Origin: CAIWXH01 sp964555675
GTDB taxonomy: Bacteria; Chloroflexota; Chloroflexia; Chloroflexales; Chloroflexaceae
Direction of reading: 5' to 3'
Assembly (NCBI GenBank): GCA_964555675.1
Contig: CAZKTU010000157.1
Coordinates: 1 to 15,178, forward strand
Length of the DNA: 15,178 nt
In this document: piece by piece, positions 1 through 6,906 of the stretch
Layout of the letters: each line of letters opens with the position of its first letter
Position numbering within the stretch: position 1 is the first letter of the stretch
Translations under genes and position numbers: made by a program
Notes under the pieces: model-generated
What the model was told of the DNA's origin: nothing
What the model saw: the letters and a program-made list of their open reading frames with translations, nothing else
Databases searched by the model: none

Positions 1-640
1 GTACGATCGGGGTGGTGTAGGTGCGCTCGATCACCACGTCGGCGGCGGCCAGGGCCGCCTCGACGTCGCCGCGCTCGTAGCGCTTGCGCTCGTGCAGGTT
101 CGAGGGCGGGCCGGCGTCGGCGTCCTCATCCTCGCCGCCGCCCACGGCCGCGTGGGCCGCGGTCAGGTCGGCCGCATCGTCGGTGGGGGCGCCGGCGGGC
201 CAGATCACCGGGGCGCCCTCGGCCAGGGCCGCGGCGGCATTGGCGACCACCGGCAGGGGGTCGTAGTCGACCAGCACCGCGGCGGCGGCATCCTCGGCGG
301 CGCCCTCGCTCTCGGCCAGCACCAGGGCCACGGGCTCGCCGCGGTAGCGCACCTCGTTCGCGGCCAGGGTGGTGGTCTGGCGCGAGGTGGCGACCCGGCC
401 CTTGGTGGGCAGGTCGGCGGCGGTGAGCACCGCGACTACGCCGGGCATGGCCCGGGCAGCCTCGACGTCGATGGCGAGAATCGCCGCGTGGGCATAGGGG
501 CTGAGGACGGGCCGGGCGTAGAGCATGCCCGGCAGGGCCATGTCGCCGCTGTAGCGGGCGCGCCCGGTCACCTTCTCGAGCCCGTCGTTCAGCTTGCGCG
601 GCTTGCCGAGATGCTGGAACTCAGCGGGTCTTGCGCTCAT
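1..640 (-). CDS. Molybdenum hydroxylase large (molybdopterin-binding) subunit, xanthine dehydrogenase/aldehyde oxidase family, 3'-truncated by window edge
   Basis: The first 213 residues are visible; the rest lies beyond position 1. In this family the large subunit binds the Mo-molybdopterin cofactor and hydroxylates purines, aldehydes or (CoxL) oxidises CO, working with FAD and 2Fe-2S subunits. Seen: residues 16-60 (GLEKVTGRARYSGD, then PGMLYARPVLSPYAHA, then MPGVVAVLTAADLP) match the alpha/beta hammerhead domain, as do NEVRYRGEPVALVLAE and VDYDPLPVV further on. The ending YERGDVEAALAAADVVIERTY is the usual lead into the first molybdopterin-binding domain. The active-site Glu and the substrate-discriminating loops are outside the window, so the substrate cannot be assigned. 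An acidic, Ala/Gly-rich stretch around residues 155-182 looks like a lineage-specific loop. The start is the ATG at 640, preceded by AGGAG only two bases upstream, which is unusually tight; the next in-frame Met is residue 34. The family call is secure, the subfamily open. Confidence 0.9.
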   Translation of the reverse strand, partial: MSARPAEFQHLGKPRKLNDGLEKVTGRARYSGDMALPGMLYARPVLSPYAHAAILAIDVEAARAMPGVVAVLTAADLPTKGRVATSRQTTTLAANEVRYRGEPVALVLAESEGAAEDAAAAVLVDYDPLPVVANAAAALAEGAPVIWPAGAPTDDAADLTAAHAAVGGGEDEDADAGPPSNLHERKRYERGDVEAALAAADVVIERTYTTPIV

Positions 641-653
641 AGCTCCTCATTCT

Positions 654-683
654 GTGTGTTCATGGGGCATACACACTGTAACA
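654..683 (-). promoter_or_regulatory. Candidate promoter and dyad upstream of the molybdenum hydroxylase gene
   Basis: On the minus strand 683-675 reads TGTTACAGT, which fits the extended -10 form TGnTAnnnT and lies 34 bases before the ATG at 640. Just downstream of it, partly overlapping, is an inverted repeat: GTGTGT (654-659) and ACACAC (671-676) with an 11-base spacer. The dyad could be an operator or a 5' UTR hairpin covering the leader. No convincing -35 hexamer is visible. Assignment is by pattern only. Confidence 0.35.
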
Positions 684-745
684 CAACCCGAGGCCTGCTA
701 TAGCGACATCCGCGCCGCAGACGACGCCTCCTGCACACACAGCGA

Positions 746-772
746 GGCCCCTCTCTTGCTCAGAGAGGGGCC
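746..772 (-). terminator. Hairpin terminator at the end of the TRAP-uspA operon
   Basis: This is a perfect 11-bp stem: GGCCCCTCTCT (746-756) pairs with AGAGAGGGGCC (762-772) around a 5-base loop. It begins 16 bases beyond the stop codon of the universal stress gene on the minus strand. No U-run follows on the minus strand, so it may act with Rho or as a 3'-end stabiliser. Confidence 0.7.
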
Positions 773-788
773 GGGGGCAACGACGGGG

Positions 789-1229
789 CTACTTCGGGCG
801 CACCACCAGCATGGGCGCCGGGGTGGCCTGCATCACCTTCTGGGTCACGCTGCCGTAGACCCAGCGGCCGATCCCGCCGCGCCCGTGGGTGGCGACGGCG
901 ATCAGGTCCACTCCCTCGCGCAGGGCGAACTCGACGATGGCCTCGGCGGGCTGACGCACGGCCACCTCGGCGCGTACGGCGATACCCTCGTCCCGCAGCG
1001 GTCCGGCCAGCCCCTCGAGGTAGTGGCGCGCCTCGGCCAGCAGCCGCGCCATGGGGTCGACCACCGCGTTGGTCGTCTCGCCCTCGACAATGTCGGGGTA
1101 CTCGCGCGGCACCGCCCTGAGCAGGGTCACGCTCGGTCGGGAGCCGACGCCCGCCAGAGCCCGCACGTGGGGCAGCACCTGCTCGGCCAGGGGCGAGCCG
1201 TCGAGGGGCACCAGAATATGGGTATACAT
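789..1229 (-). CDS. uspA: Universal stress protein (UspA family), last gene of the TRAP operon
   Basis: 146 residues, a single Usp domain of normal length. The N-terminus ILVPLDGSPLAEQVLP gives strand 1 with the nucleotide-contacting Asp9. The C-terminal VATHGRGGIGRWVYGSVTQ corresponds to the ATP-binding G-2x-G-9x-G-S/T loop, with Ala in place of the first Gly. The closing strand is PMLVVRPK. ATP binding is therefore likely but not certain. The start follows GGAGG with a 4-base spacer. The gene lies 12 bases after the TRAP large permease stop, on the same strand, with no terminator between, so it should be co-transcribed with dctPQM. In Halomonas elongata a Usp protein, TeaD, is encoded with the TeaABC TRAP transporter and modulates its activity; a similar regulatory role here is an inference from context. 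Confidence 0.9.
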   Translation of the reverse strand: MYTHILVPLDGSPLAEQVLPHVRALAGVGSRPSVTLLRAVPREYPDIVEGETTNAVVDPMARLLAEARHYLEGLAGPLRDEGIAVRAEVAVRQPAEAIVEFALREGVDLIAVATHGRGGIGRWVYGSVTQKVMQATPAPMLVVRPK

Positions 1230-1241
1230 GCTGCCTCCGCA

Positions 1242-2579
1242 TTAGCCGGCGATGCCGACCAGCCATGTCACCGTGGCGGGGAAGAAGGCCACGATCAGCA
1301 GCACCGCCAGCTGCAGGAACATAAAGGTGAACCCGCCCTTGTAGATATGCCCGGTCGTGATCTCGGGGGGCGAGACACTCTTCAGGTAGAAGAGCGAGAA
1401 GCCCACCGGCGGCGAGACGAAGGCCGTCTGCAGGTTGATCGCCATCAGCACCCCAAACCAGACCGGGTCGATCCCCAGGGCCTGGATCACCGGCAAGAAG
1501 ATCGGGATCACGATGAAGCAGATCTCGAAGAACTCGAGGAAGATCCCCAGCAGGAAGATGAAGAGCATACTGAAGACCAGGAAGGTCACCGCCCCGCCGG
1601 GCAGACTGCTCAGCCAGCCCGCCAGCAGGCGGCTGCCCCCCAGGCCCTCGAAGACCAGCGAGAAGAAGGTCGCCCCGAAGAGGATGAAGACCACCAGGGC
1701 CGTATTGCGCAGGGTGCTGTCGAGGGCCTCGTGCAGCAGGCGCAGATTCATGCGGCGGCGCGCGAAGGCCAGGATGAGCGCGCCCATGGCCCCGACCGCG
1801 CCCGACTCGGTCGGCGTGGCGATGCCGAAGAAGATGCTGCCCAGCACCAGGAAGATCAGCACCAGGGGCGGCACCATGGCCGTCATCACGCGCCAGAAGA
1901 GGGGCCAGCCCGTGATCGTGCGCGCCGTCTTCGGCAGGGCCGGGGCGTAGCCCGGCTGCAGGTAGGCCCGGCCCAGGGTATACGCGGCGAAGACGCCGGC
2001 CATCAGCAGGCCCGGGATCACCGCGCCCATGAACAGGTCGCCCACGCTCACCCCAAGCTGGTCGCCCAGCACGATCAGCACCAGGCTGGGGGGGATCAGC
2101 TGGGCCATGGTGCCCGAGGCCGCGATCACCCCGGCGGCGCCCGCCTTGTCGTAGCCGTAGCGCAGCATGATCGGCAGCGAGATCAGGCCCATCGCGATCA
2201 CGCTCGCCGCCACCACACCCGTCGTCGCCGCCAGCAGCGCGCCGACGATGATCACCGCCAGAGCCAGGCCGCCGCGCACCGGACCCATCAGGATGCCCAT
2301 CACCTCCAGCAACTCCTCGGCGATACCCGACTTCTCGAGCACGATCCCCATCAATACGAAGAAGGGGATGGCCAGCAGCGTGAAGTCGGACATAGTGCCG
2401 AAGAAGCGTTGCGGCAGGGCGTTGACCAGGCTCAGGTTAAAAGCCCCCAGCGAGAGGCCCAGCAGCCCGAACACCATCGCCGTGCCCGCGAAGCTGAAGG
2501 CCACAGGGTAGCCCGAGAGGAGGAAAAGGAACATGCCCCCGAACATCAGCAGGGCCAGCCATTCGAAGCCCGTAGCCAT
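1242..2579 (-). CDS. dctM: TRAP transporter large permease subunit DctM
   Basis: 445 residues, the usual length for DctM, the ion-coupled transmembrane subunit of tripartite ATP-independent periplasmic transporters. About a dozen hydrophobic segments span the chain. Family signatures seen: LSGYPVAFSFAG near residue 22; TGVVAASVIAMGLISLPIM followed by GYDKAGAAGVIAASGTMAQLIPPS in the middle; and GIATPTESGAVGAMGALI near residue 250. The start is preceded by AGGAGGAG at good spacing and lies 15 bases after the dctQ stop, so the two are translated from one message. It should pair with DctQ in the cytoplasmic membrane and receive substrate from the DctP lipoprotein encoded upstream. The subunit call is secure; the substrate is judged only from DctP. 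Confidence 0.95.
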   Translation of the reverse strand: MATGFEWLALLMFGGMFLFLLSGYPVAFSFAGTAMVFGLLGLSLGAFNLSLVNALPQRFFGTMSDFTLLAIPFFVLMGIVLEKSGIAEELLEVMGILMGPVRGGLALAVIIVGALLAATTGVVAASVIAMGLISLPIMLRYGYDKAGAAGVIAASGTMAQLIPPSLVLIVLGDQLGVSVGDLFMGAVIPGLLMAGVFAAYTLGRAYLQPGYAPALPKTARTITGWPLFWRVMTAMVPPLVLIFLVLGSIFFGIATPTESGAVGAMGALILAFARRRMNLRLLHEALDSTLRNTALVVFILFGATFFSLVFEGLGGSRLLAGWLSSLPGGAVTFLVFSMLFIFLLGIFLEFFEICFIVIPIFLPVIQALGIDPVWFGVLMAINLQTAFVSPPVGFSLFYLKSVSPPEITTGHIYKGGFTFMFLQLAVLLIVAFFPATVTWLVGIAG

Positions 2580-2594
2580 TCTTTGCGCTCCTCC

Positions 2595-3224
2595 TTAGTC
2601 GGCTGAACCCTCGGCGCTCTGACTCTTCAGCAACACGCCCTGGGCATACTGCTCCTCGATGGTCTTCTCCTGCGACTGCACCTTGCCCTGCAGCACCCCC
2701 ACGCTCTTGATCGCCTCAGAGATGCCCTGGATGAAGAGCAGCCCGAAGCCCACCAGGATGAAGCTCTTGATCGGCGCATAGGGCAGCCCGCCCGGGTTGG
2801 GCGACATCTCCCAGGCCCGCCAGGCCCCATTCATCGGGTTCCAGCCCCAGGCGATCAGCACCGGGCGGGTAGAGACCCACAGCACCACGGCGCAGAAGGG
2901 CAGCAGGAAGAGCAGCGTGCCCAGCAGGTTGACCAGGGCCTTGCGCTTCGGCGACCAGTTGCCGTAAAAGACGTCGACCCGCACATGCTCGTTGTGGCGC
3001 AGCACATACGACGCGCCCAGAAAGAAGAGGATCGAGAAGCTGAACCACTGCAGCTCGATCAGGGCGTTCGAGGTGAAGTTGGCGCCGACCATGCCCCCGA
3101 TGTAGCGGGCGATGGTGTTGTAGACCCCCAGGACCACCATGAGCAGCACCAGCCAGGAGACGTGGCGGCCCATAAAATCGACGGCGTTGTCGATGCCGCG
3201 CGACAGCTTGAGGAGAGCGTCCAT
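2595..3224 (-). CDS. dctQ: TRAP transporter small permease subunit DctQ
   Basis: 209 residues with four hydrophobic segments, near residues 22-44, 53-74, 93-116 and 148-172, the standard DctQ topology. The motif ALIELQWFSFSILFFLGA and the following HNEHVRVDVFYG are the characteristic DctQ region after the second helix. The loop between helices 3 and 4 (about residues 117-147) is longer than in the smallest DctQ proteins, which is common in the TakP-like and mannitol/chloroaromatic branch. The C-terminus carries a polar, Gln/Glu-rich tail of about 35 residues. The start has AAGGGG four bases upstream. DctQ binds DctM and is required for transport. A 133-bp intergenic region with two hairpins separates it from dctP, which probably lowers permease expression relative to the binding protein. 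Confidence 0.92.
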   Translation of the reverse strand: MDALLKLSRGIDNAVDFMGRHVSWLVLLMVVLGVYNTIARYIGGMVGANFTSNALIELQWFSFSILFFLGASYVLRHNEHVRVDVFYGNWSPKRKALVNLLGTLLFLLPFCAVVLWVSTRPVLIAWGWNPMNGAWRAWEMSPNPGGLPYAPIKSFILVGFGLLFIQGISEAIKSVGVLQGKVQSQEKTIEEQYAQGVLLKSQSAEGSAD

Positions 3225-3255
3225 TGGACCCCTTCGTCATTATGAGAGGCATAAA

Positions 3256-3270
3256 TCTGCCTAAGGCAGA
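3256..3270 (-). terminator. Short hairpin upstream of dctQ
   Basis: TCTGCC-TAA-GGCAGA gives a 6-bp stem with a 3-base loop. On the minus strand it is followed by TTTAT, so it may form a weak intrinsic terminator or, with the larger hairpin just upstream of it, an attenuator between dctP and dctQ. Confidence 0.4.
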
Positions 3271-3288
3271 GAAGCTGCGCAATTGAGC

Positions 3289-3334
3289 GATTAGGAGATT
3301 GCTCGCTGCCACGGCGCGAAGCAATCTCCTAATC
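3289..3334 (-). terminator. Large intercistronic hairpin between dctP and dctQ
   Basis: Perfect 15-bp arms, GATTAGGAGATTGCT (3289-3303) and AGCAATCTCCTAATC (3320-3334), enclose a 16-base loop that is itself GC-rich. It lies 23 bases after the dctP stop. Placement right after a binding-protein gene suggests partial termination or 3'-end protection of the dctP message, giving excess binding protein over permease. There is no U-run directly after the stem. Confidence 0.6.
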
Positions 3335-3357
3335 TTCCTAACCAACGCGCTCTGCCG

Positions 3358-4524
3358 CTAGGCGACCGGGTTGTTATAGACGAAGTTCATGAAGCGGTAC
3401 TCGTTGGTCTGGTTCCAGGTGTACACACTCTCGCGGAACTTGCGCCACTCGGTGTAGATCTTATTGAAGGCCGGGCTCTGGCTGCTCAGCTCGCCATAGA
3501 GCTCGAAGGCGGCCTTCTGGGCGGCGCTCATGATCTCGTCGCTGTAGAAGCGCAGCTGGGTGCCGCCGTCGATCAGCCGCTTGAGGGCGGCCGCATTCTC
3601 GGCGTCGTACTGGGCGATGCTGCGCCGGTCGGACTCGTGGGCGGCGGCCTGGATGGCGAACTGGTACTGGGCGGGCAGCTTGTCGTACTCGCTGCGGGTG
3701 ATGAAGACGTGCAGCGTGGCGCCCGGCTCCCACCAGCTCGGCATGTAGTAGAAGTCGGCGGCCTGGTTGAAGCCCAGCTTCTCTTCGTCGACCGGGTTGG
3801 TGAACTCGGCCGCGTCGATCGTGCCGGTCGAGAGGGCCTGGAAGATCTCGCCGCCGGCGAGCTGCTGGGTGCTCACGCCCAGCCGGGCCATCACCTGGCC
3901 GCCCAGGCCGGGGATGCGCATCTTGAGGCCCTGCAGGTCGCTCACGGTATTGATCTCGCGCTTGAACCAGCCGCCCGACTGGTTGGTCGTGTTGCCCGCC
4001 GCGAAGGCGATGATGCCCTGCTCGGCGTAGAACTCGTCCATCAGCTGGTTGCCGCCGCCGAACTCGAGCCAGGCGTTCTGCTGGTTGGTGGTCAGGCCGA
4101 AGGGCAGGGTGGTGCCGATCGCCCAGGCCGGGTCGCGGCCGACCCAGTAGAACGAGGCGGTGTGGCCGATCGGGGCGGTGCCATTCTCCAGGGCCTCGAC
4201 GATCTGCAGGCCCGGCACGATCTGGCCGCCGGGGGCCGCCGTGATGCGCAACCGGCCCTCGGTCAGCTCGCCCACGCGCTTCGCGAAGTGCTCGGCCGCG
4301 CCCAGCAACACCGGGATCGAGGCCGTCCAGCTGGTGGGCATCTGCCACTCGATCGTCGGCAGGTCCGAGGCCTGGGCCGGAGCCTGGGCCTGAGGCGTCT
4401 CGCCGGCCGCCGCGCCGGGCTGGGTGGTCGGGACGGCCGCCGGGGCCGCGCAGGCTGCAAGGGCCGTTGCCGACAGGCCGGCAACGCCGACCGCCGCGCC
4501 ACGCAGGAAGTCACGCCGCTTCAT
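3358..4524 (-). CDS. dctP: TRAP transporter substrate-binding lipoprotein DctP, TakP-like, Tat signal
   Basis: 388 residues from the ATG at 4524. That start is chosen because AAGGAG lies eight bases upstream; an in-frame ATG nine codons earlier lacks a ribosome-binding site. The N-terminus MKRRDFLRGAAVG is a twin-arginine signal ending in lipobox LAAC (Cys25), followed by a Pro/Ala/Gln-rich linker to about residue 55. It should therefore be folded inside, Tat-exported and lipid-anchored. The DctP fold follows, including LKMRIPGLGGQVMARLG with the family's carboxylate-binding Arg, then TGTIDAAEFTNPVDEEKLGF and YYMPSWWEPGATLHVF. These last two resemble TakP, the 2-oxoacid binding protein of Rhodobacter sphaeroides. 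2-Oxoacids such as pyruvate, or lactate, are plausible ligands, but other organic acids cannot be excluded. It is the first gene of the operon with dctQ, dctM and uspA. Confidence 0.93.
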   Translation of the reverse strand: MKRRDFLRGAAVGVAGLSATALAACAAPAAVPTTQPGAAAGETPQAQAPAQASDLPTIEWQMPTSWTASIPVLLGAAEHFAKRVGELTEGRLRITAAPGGQIVPGLQIVEALENGTAPIGHTASFYWVGRDPAWAIGTTLPFGLTTNQQNAWLEFGGGNQLMDEFYAEQGIIAFAAGNTTNQSGGWFKREINTVSDLQGLKMRIPGLGGQVMARLGVSTQQLAGGEIFQALSTGTIDAAEFTNPVDEEKLGFNQAADFYYMPSWWEPGATLHVFITRSEYDKLPAQYQFAIQAAAHESDRRSIAQYDAENAAALKRLIDGGTQLRFYSDEIMSAAQKAAFELYGELSSQSPAFNKIYTEWRKFRESVYTWNQTNEYRFMNFVYNNPVA

Positions 4525-4578
4525 TCCAGTTGCTCCTTCGCGTTGATTCAATTCTCATAGCTCGGGGTAATGTGAGGT

Positions 4579-4606
4579 ATAATAATCGCGACTAATTTGT
4601 CGCGAT
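4579..4606 (-). promoter_or_regulatory. Promoter and palindromic operator of the dctPQM-uspA operon
   Basis: On the minus strand a -10-like TATTAT (4584-4579) lies about 55 bases before the dctP start. Immediately upstream is a perfect palindrome, ATCGCGAC and GTCGCGAT separated by the 6-base spacer 4593-4598 (whole site 4585-4606). A protein bound there would sit between -10 and -35 and block polymerase, so a repressor operator is the simplest reading. The region is AT-rich compared with its surroundings. No clear -35 hexamer is seen. No transcription factor gene lies nearby to name the regulator. Confidence 0.6.
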
Positions 4607-4698
4607 AGTGAAATCATCCCCGAACTGGTGCAGGAGCTTTGCAAAACCTGTGCAGCAATCTATCACTCCTGGGGCGGGCCCGGGGCGGGAAGAATACA

Positions 4699-4737
4699 GC
4701 AGGGGCCGCAGCGGGTATTCCTCGCTGCGGCCCCTGC
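4699..4737 (-). terminator. Strong intrinsic terminator of the large membrane protein gene
   Basis: Perfect 15-bp arms, GCAGGGGCCGCAGCG (4699-4713) and CGCTGCGGCCCCTGC (4723-4737), enclose a 9-base loop. It begins 32 bases after the TAA at 4770-4772 on the minus strand and is followed by TGTATTCTTCC. Together with the AT-rich promoter beyond it, this hairpin isolates the TRAP operon from the upstream gene. Nothing gene-like is seen in the remaining 4607-4698. Confidence 0.85.
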
Positions 4738-4769
4738 ATTCCTTCCCCGGCGCGCCGGGCGTTCGCCCC

Positions 4770-6809
4770 TTAGAACGGCTCGAGGGGCGGCCCGTTGATC
4801 GCCATGGCCGTGGCCCAGACCTGGATGGTGATCCAGGCGACGTAGGCCAAGGCCAGCCAGGTGACGACCCTGCCGGCCCGGCCGCGCTGTCGGTAGCGTA
4901 AGACCATCACCGTCGCGCCCACAGTTAGCGCCCAGCCCGCGAAGGTCAGCCAGCGCGTCGTGATCGTCGAGAGGGTGATCAGGGGCAGGATGGCCTGCGA
5001 CAGACCAACGGCGAAGGTCAGCCACATGAGCGGGCCGACGATGCTCGCCCTGTAGCGCGCCGTCCAGCTGATCAGCAGGGCCCCGGCCACGCCGAAGAGC
5101 ACCAGGAAGAAGCCGTTGAGCCCGATGAAGCCCTCGGCCCAGAGGGCCCGCAGCCAGACTTCGCGCGGCACCGGCTCGCGCTCGGTCACGCCCAACATGC
5201 CCTCCTGCGCCACCCCGCCCAGCTGCTCGGCGATCATGGGCCAGAAGGCGCTGTAGTAGAAGACGACCACGAAGGCCGCCGCCGCCAGCCCCACCCAGAG
5301 CAGGCGCAGCGCCCCCGCCCGCTCCTCTGGGCTGCGCGCGCGCAGCCAGAGCCAGGGGATGGCCGCCAGGCCCACCAGCCCGGTGTTGATGAAGGCCCCG
5401 ATGTGCCCGAGCGAGACCATGATCAGCAGCAGCGTGATCCAGCCCAGGTTCAGGGCCCGCGCCGCCCGCGTCGCCCCATAGCTCGGCCAGCCAAGGATCA
5501 TCAGGGTCAGCAGCAGCAGGGTCAGCAGCTGGGTGCCGACCTGGGTCTGGAACGACCACCAGACATTCATCATGGGGATGGGGCTGATCGTGGCGATCAG
5601 GGCCGCCACTAGGCCGCCGCGCCTGCTGCCCGTGAGCTTCGCCAGCAGCACATAGAAGAGCAGCACGCTCGCCGCCTCGGCCAGGCCAGCGGTGACTTCG
5701 AAGATCACCCGCAGCGGCGCGCCCGTCAGCAGCAGCGGCGCCACCAGGATGTACCAGCCGCTCGGGAAGGGGAAGGGCAGCCCGCGGTGCTGGGCGGGGA
5801 TGTAGACCTGCCCCCAGAGCGTGAAGCTGAAGCGGTTGATGTGCAGCTGCACGTCGCCCAGCATGGCCACCGGGTGCAGCTGCCCGCCATACTTGAGCAC
5901 GAAGCTCAGGGCGGTCAGCAGGAGCAGCCAGGGCAGCAACTCGGGCCCGGGGTCGACCCCGAGCCGCGCGAGCAGCGGCGGCACCAGCAGGGCGCAGACG
6001 AGCGCCGTGCCCAGGGCCAGCACGGCCGCCTCGACGGCCCAGCCGCTGCTGACCGCCACCCGCGGGGGCGCGATCGCCGCCAAGATCAGCAGGGCGCCCA
6101 GCAGGGGCAGCAGCAACAGCAGCGCCCGGTCGCGCCCGAAGCCGATGGCCCGCACGGCATAGAAGAGCAGCGCCAGGGCCGCCGGGTAGGCCGCCAGGGT
6201 GCCGCCGCCCGGCCAGACCAGCCCCGCCCCCGGCGCGCTGCTGATTGTAAACAGCCGCCCCACCGCCACGCCTAGCTCACCCCGCGGGTCGCTCGGGTTC
6301 TGCCAGGCCTCGGTCGAGAGGGCCAGGTGCAGCGTGCCGTCGCGCACCGCCGCCGCGGGCACATACAGCTCGTAGCGACTCGTCTCGAAGCGCAGCGGGA
6401 TCAGGGTGGGCGGGCCGGCGCCGCTGTCGACCTCCAGCACCGTCTGCGGCGCGCCCTCCTGCCAGTGCTGGCGGTGCGAGACCACTTCGAACGAAACTAG
6501 CAGCGGGCGCCGGCCGACCCCGGGCACCGTCACGGTGGCCTCGGGCTGGGTCCAGCGCCAGCTATCCTCCCAGGTGGTCAGCTCGGGGTCGCGGAAGCCG
6601 CCGAGGAAGGGCCGGTCGGTGCCCGCGCCGCGGTCGATGCCGACCTGGAAGCTGTAGGCCAGGGGCAGCTGGAAGACGGCCAGCAGGCCCAGCAGGGTCA
6701 GGCCAGCCAGCAGCAGGGGCCGCCAGTCGAGCAAGGCCCCGCCCAGGCCCGCGAGGCGCGCGCGCGCGTCGGCCCGGCCGCGGGGCTGTTGTGTCGTCGT
6801 GATCGCCAT
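4770..6809 (-). CDS. Large polytopic membrane protein, possible GT-C-like fold, function unknown
   Basis: 679 residues from the ATG at 6809. The frame stays open further upstream, but that part runs into the divergent lipoprotein gene and lacks a ribosome-binding site. TM1 spans about residues 31-51. Then comes a soluble, probably extracytoplasmic domain of about 160 residues with beta-type composition (GRRPLLVSFEVVSHRQHW, RFETSRYELYVPAAAVRDG). From about residue 205 to the end there are roughly a dozen hydrophobic helices. A loop near the middle, HPVAMLGDVQLHINRF, has acidic and His residues like those in GT-C glycosyltransferases and in the 6-pyruvoyl-tetrahydropterin-synthase-related membrane proteins. 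A polyprenyl-phosphate-sugar transferase is one possibility, but no signature decides it. No ribosome-binding site is seen; GATAAT ends nine bases before the ATG, so a leaderless transcript is likely. The gene is monocistronic with its own terminator. Confidence 0.75.
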   Translation of the reverse strand: MAITTTQQPRGRADARARLAGLGGALLDWRPLLLAGLTLLGLLAVFQLPLAYSFQVGIDRGAGTDRPFLGGFRDPELTTWEDSWRWTQPEATVTVPGVGRRPLLVSFEVVSHRQHWQEGAPQTVLEVDSGAGPPTLIPLRFETSRYELYVPAAAVRDGTLHLALSTEAWQNPSDPRGELGVAVGRLFTISSAPGAGLVWPGGGTLAAYPAALALLFYAVRAIGFGRDRALLLLLPLLGALLILAAIAPPRVAVSSGWAVEAAVLALGTALVCALLVPPLLARLGVDPGPELLPWLLLLTALSFVLKYGGQLHPVAMLGDVQLHINRFSFTLWGQVYIPAQHRGLPFPFPSGWYILVAPLLLTGAPLRVIFEVTAGLAEAASVLLFYVLLAKLTGSRRGGLVAALIATISPIPMMNVWWSFQTQVGTQLLTLLLLTLMILGWPSYGATRAARALNLGWITLLLIMVSLGHIGAFINTGLVGLAAIPWLWLRARSPEERAGALRLLWVGLAAAAFVVVFYYSAFWPMIAEQLGGVAQEGMLGVTEREPVPREVWLRALWAEGFIGLNGFFLVLFGVAGALLISWTARYRASIVGPLMWLTFAVGLSQAILPLITLSTITTRWLTFAGWALTVGATVMVLRYRQRGRAGRVVTWLALAYVAWITIQVWATAMAINGPPLEPF

Positions 6810-6810
6810 A

Positions 6811-6864
6811 GCGCCGGCATTATCGCATAGAAACGGGAACCTCCTGTAACGCGCCGGCGTTATC
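6811..6864. promoter_or_regulatory. Divergent control region with a 40-bp-spaced direct repeat
   Basis: The 14-mer GCGCCGGCRTTATC occurs at 6811-6824 (R = A) and 6851-6864 (R = G), exactly 40 bp apart, about four helical turns. On the minus strand the first copy supplies TGCGATAAT, an extended -10-like element for the membrane protein gene. The second copy forms part of the dyad TAACGC-GCCG-GCGTTA (6847-6862). The spacing on one helix face suggests a regulator binding both copies. No clear promoter for the plus-strand lipoprotein gene was found in 6865-6906. Confidence 0.4.
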
Positions 6865-6906
6865 CTCTCAACAGGCGACGAACAGATACCCCAGCGGAGC
6901 ACCACC

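Noticed and set aside
746..772. A third copy of the REP-like element
   Set aside because: It shares only the CCCCTCT/AGAGGGG pairing; loop and flanks differ and there is no GGAG foot, so it is treated as an ordinary terminator.
594..2606. A 670-codon open frame on the plus strand
   Set aside because: It is antisense to uspA and dctM, extremely rich in His, Gln, Arg and Asp, and has no recognisable domain; it is a by-product of GC-rich codon use in the genes opposite.
3280..3366. A tRNA remnant on the minus strand (AGCGGCAGAGCGCGT resembles a tRNA D-arm)
   Set aside because: No anticodon stem, no T-arm sequence and no acceptor pairing; the start of the match is the dctP stop region.
3637..4560. 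A 307-codon plus-strand open frame opposite dctP
   Set aside because: Its composition is that of an antisense shadow, it has no plausible ribosome-binding site, and dctP on the other strand has a full signal peptide and domain match.
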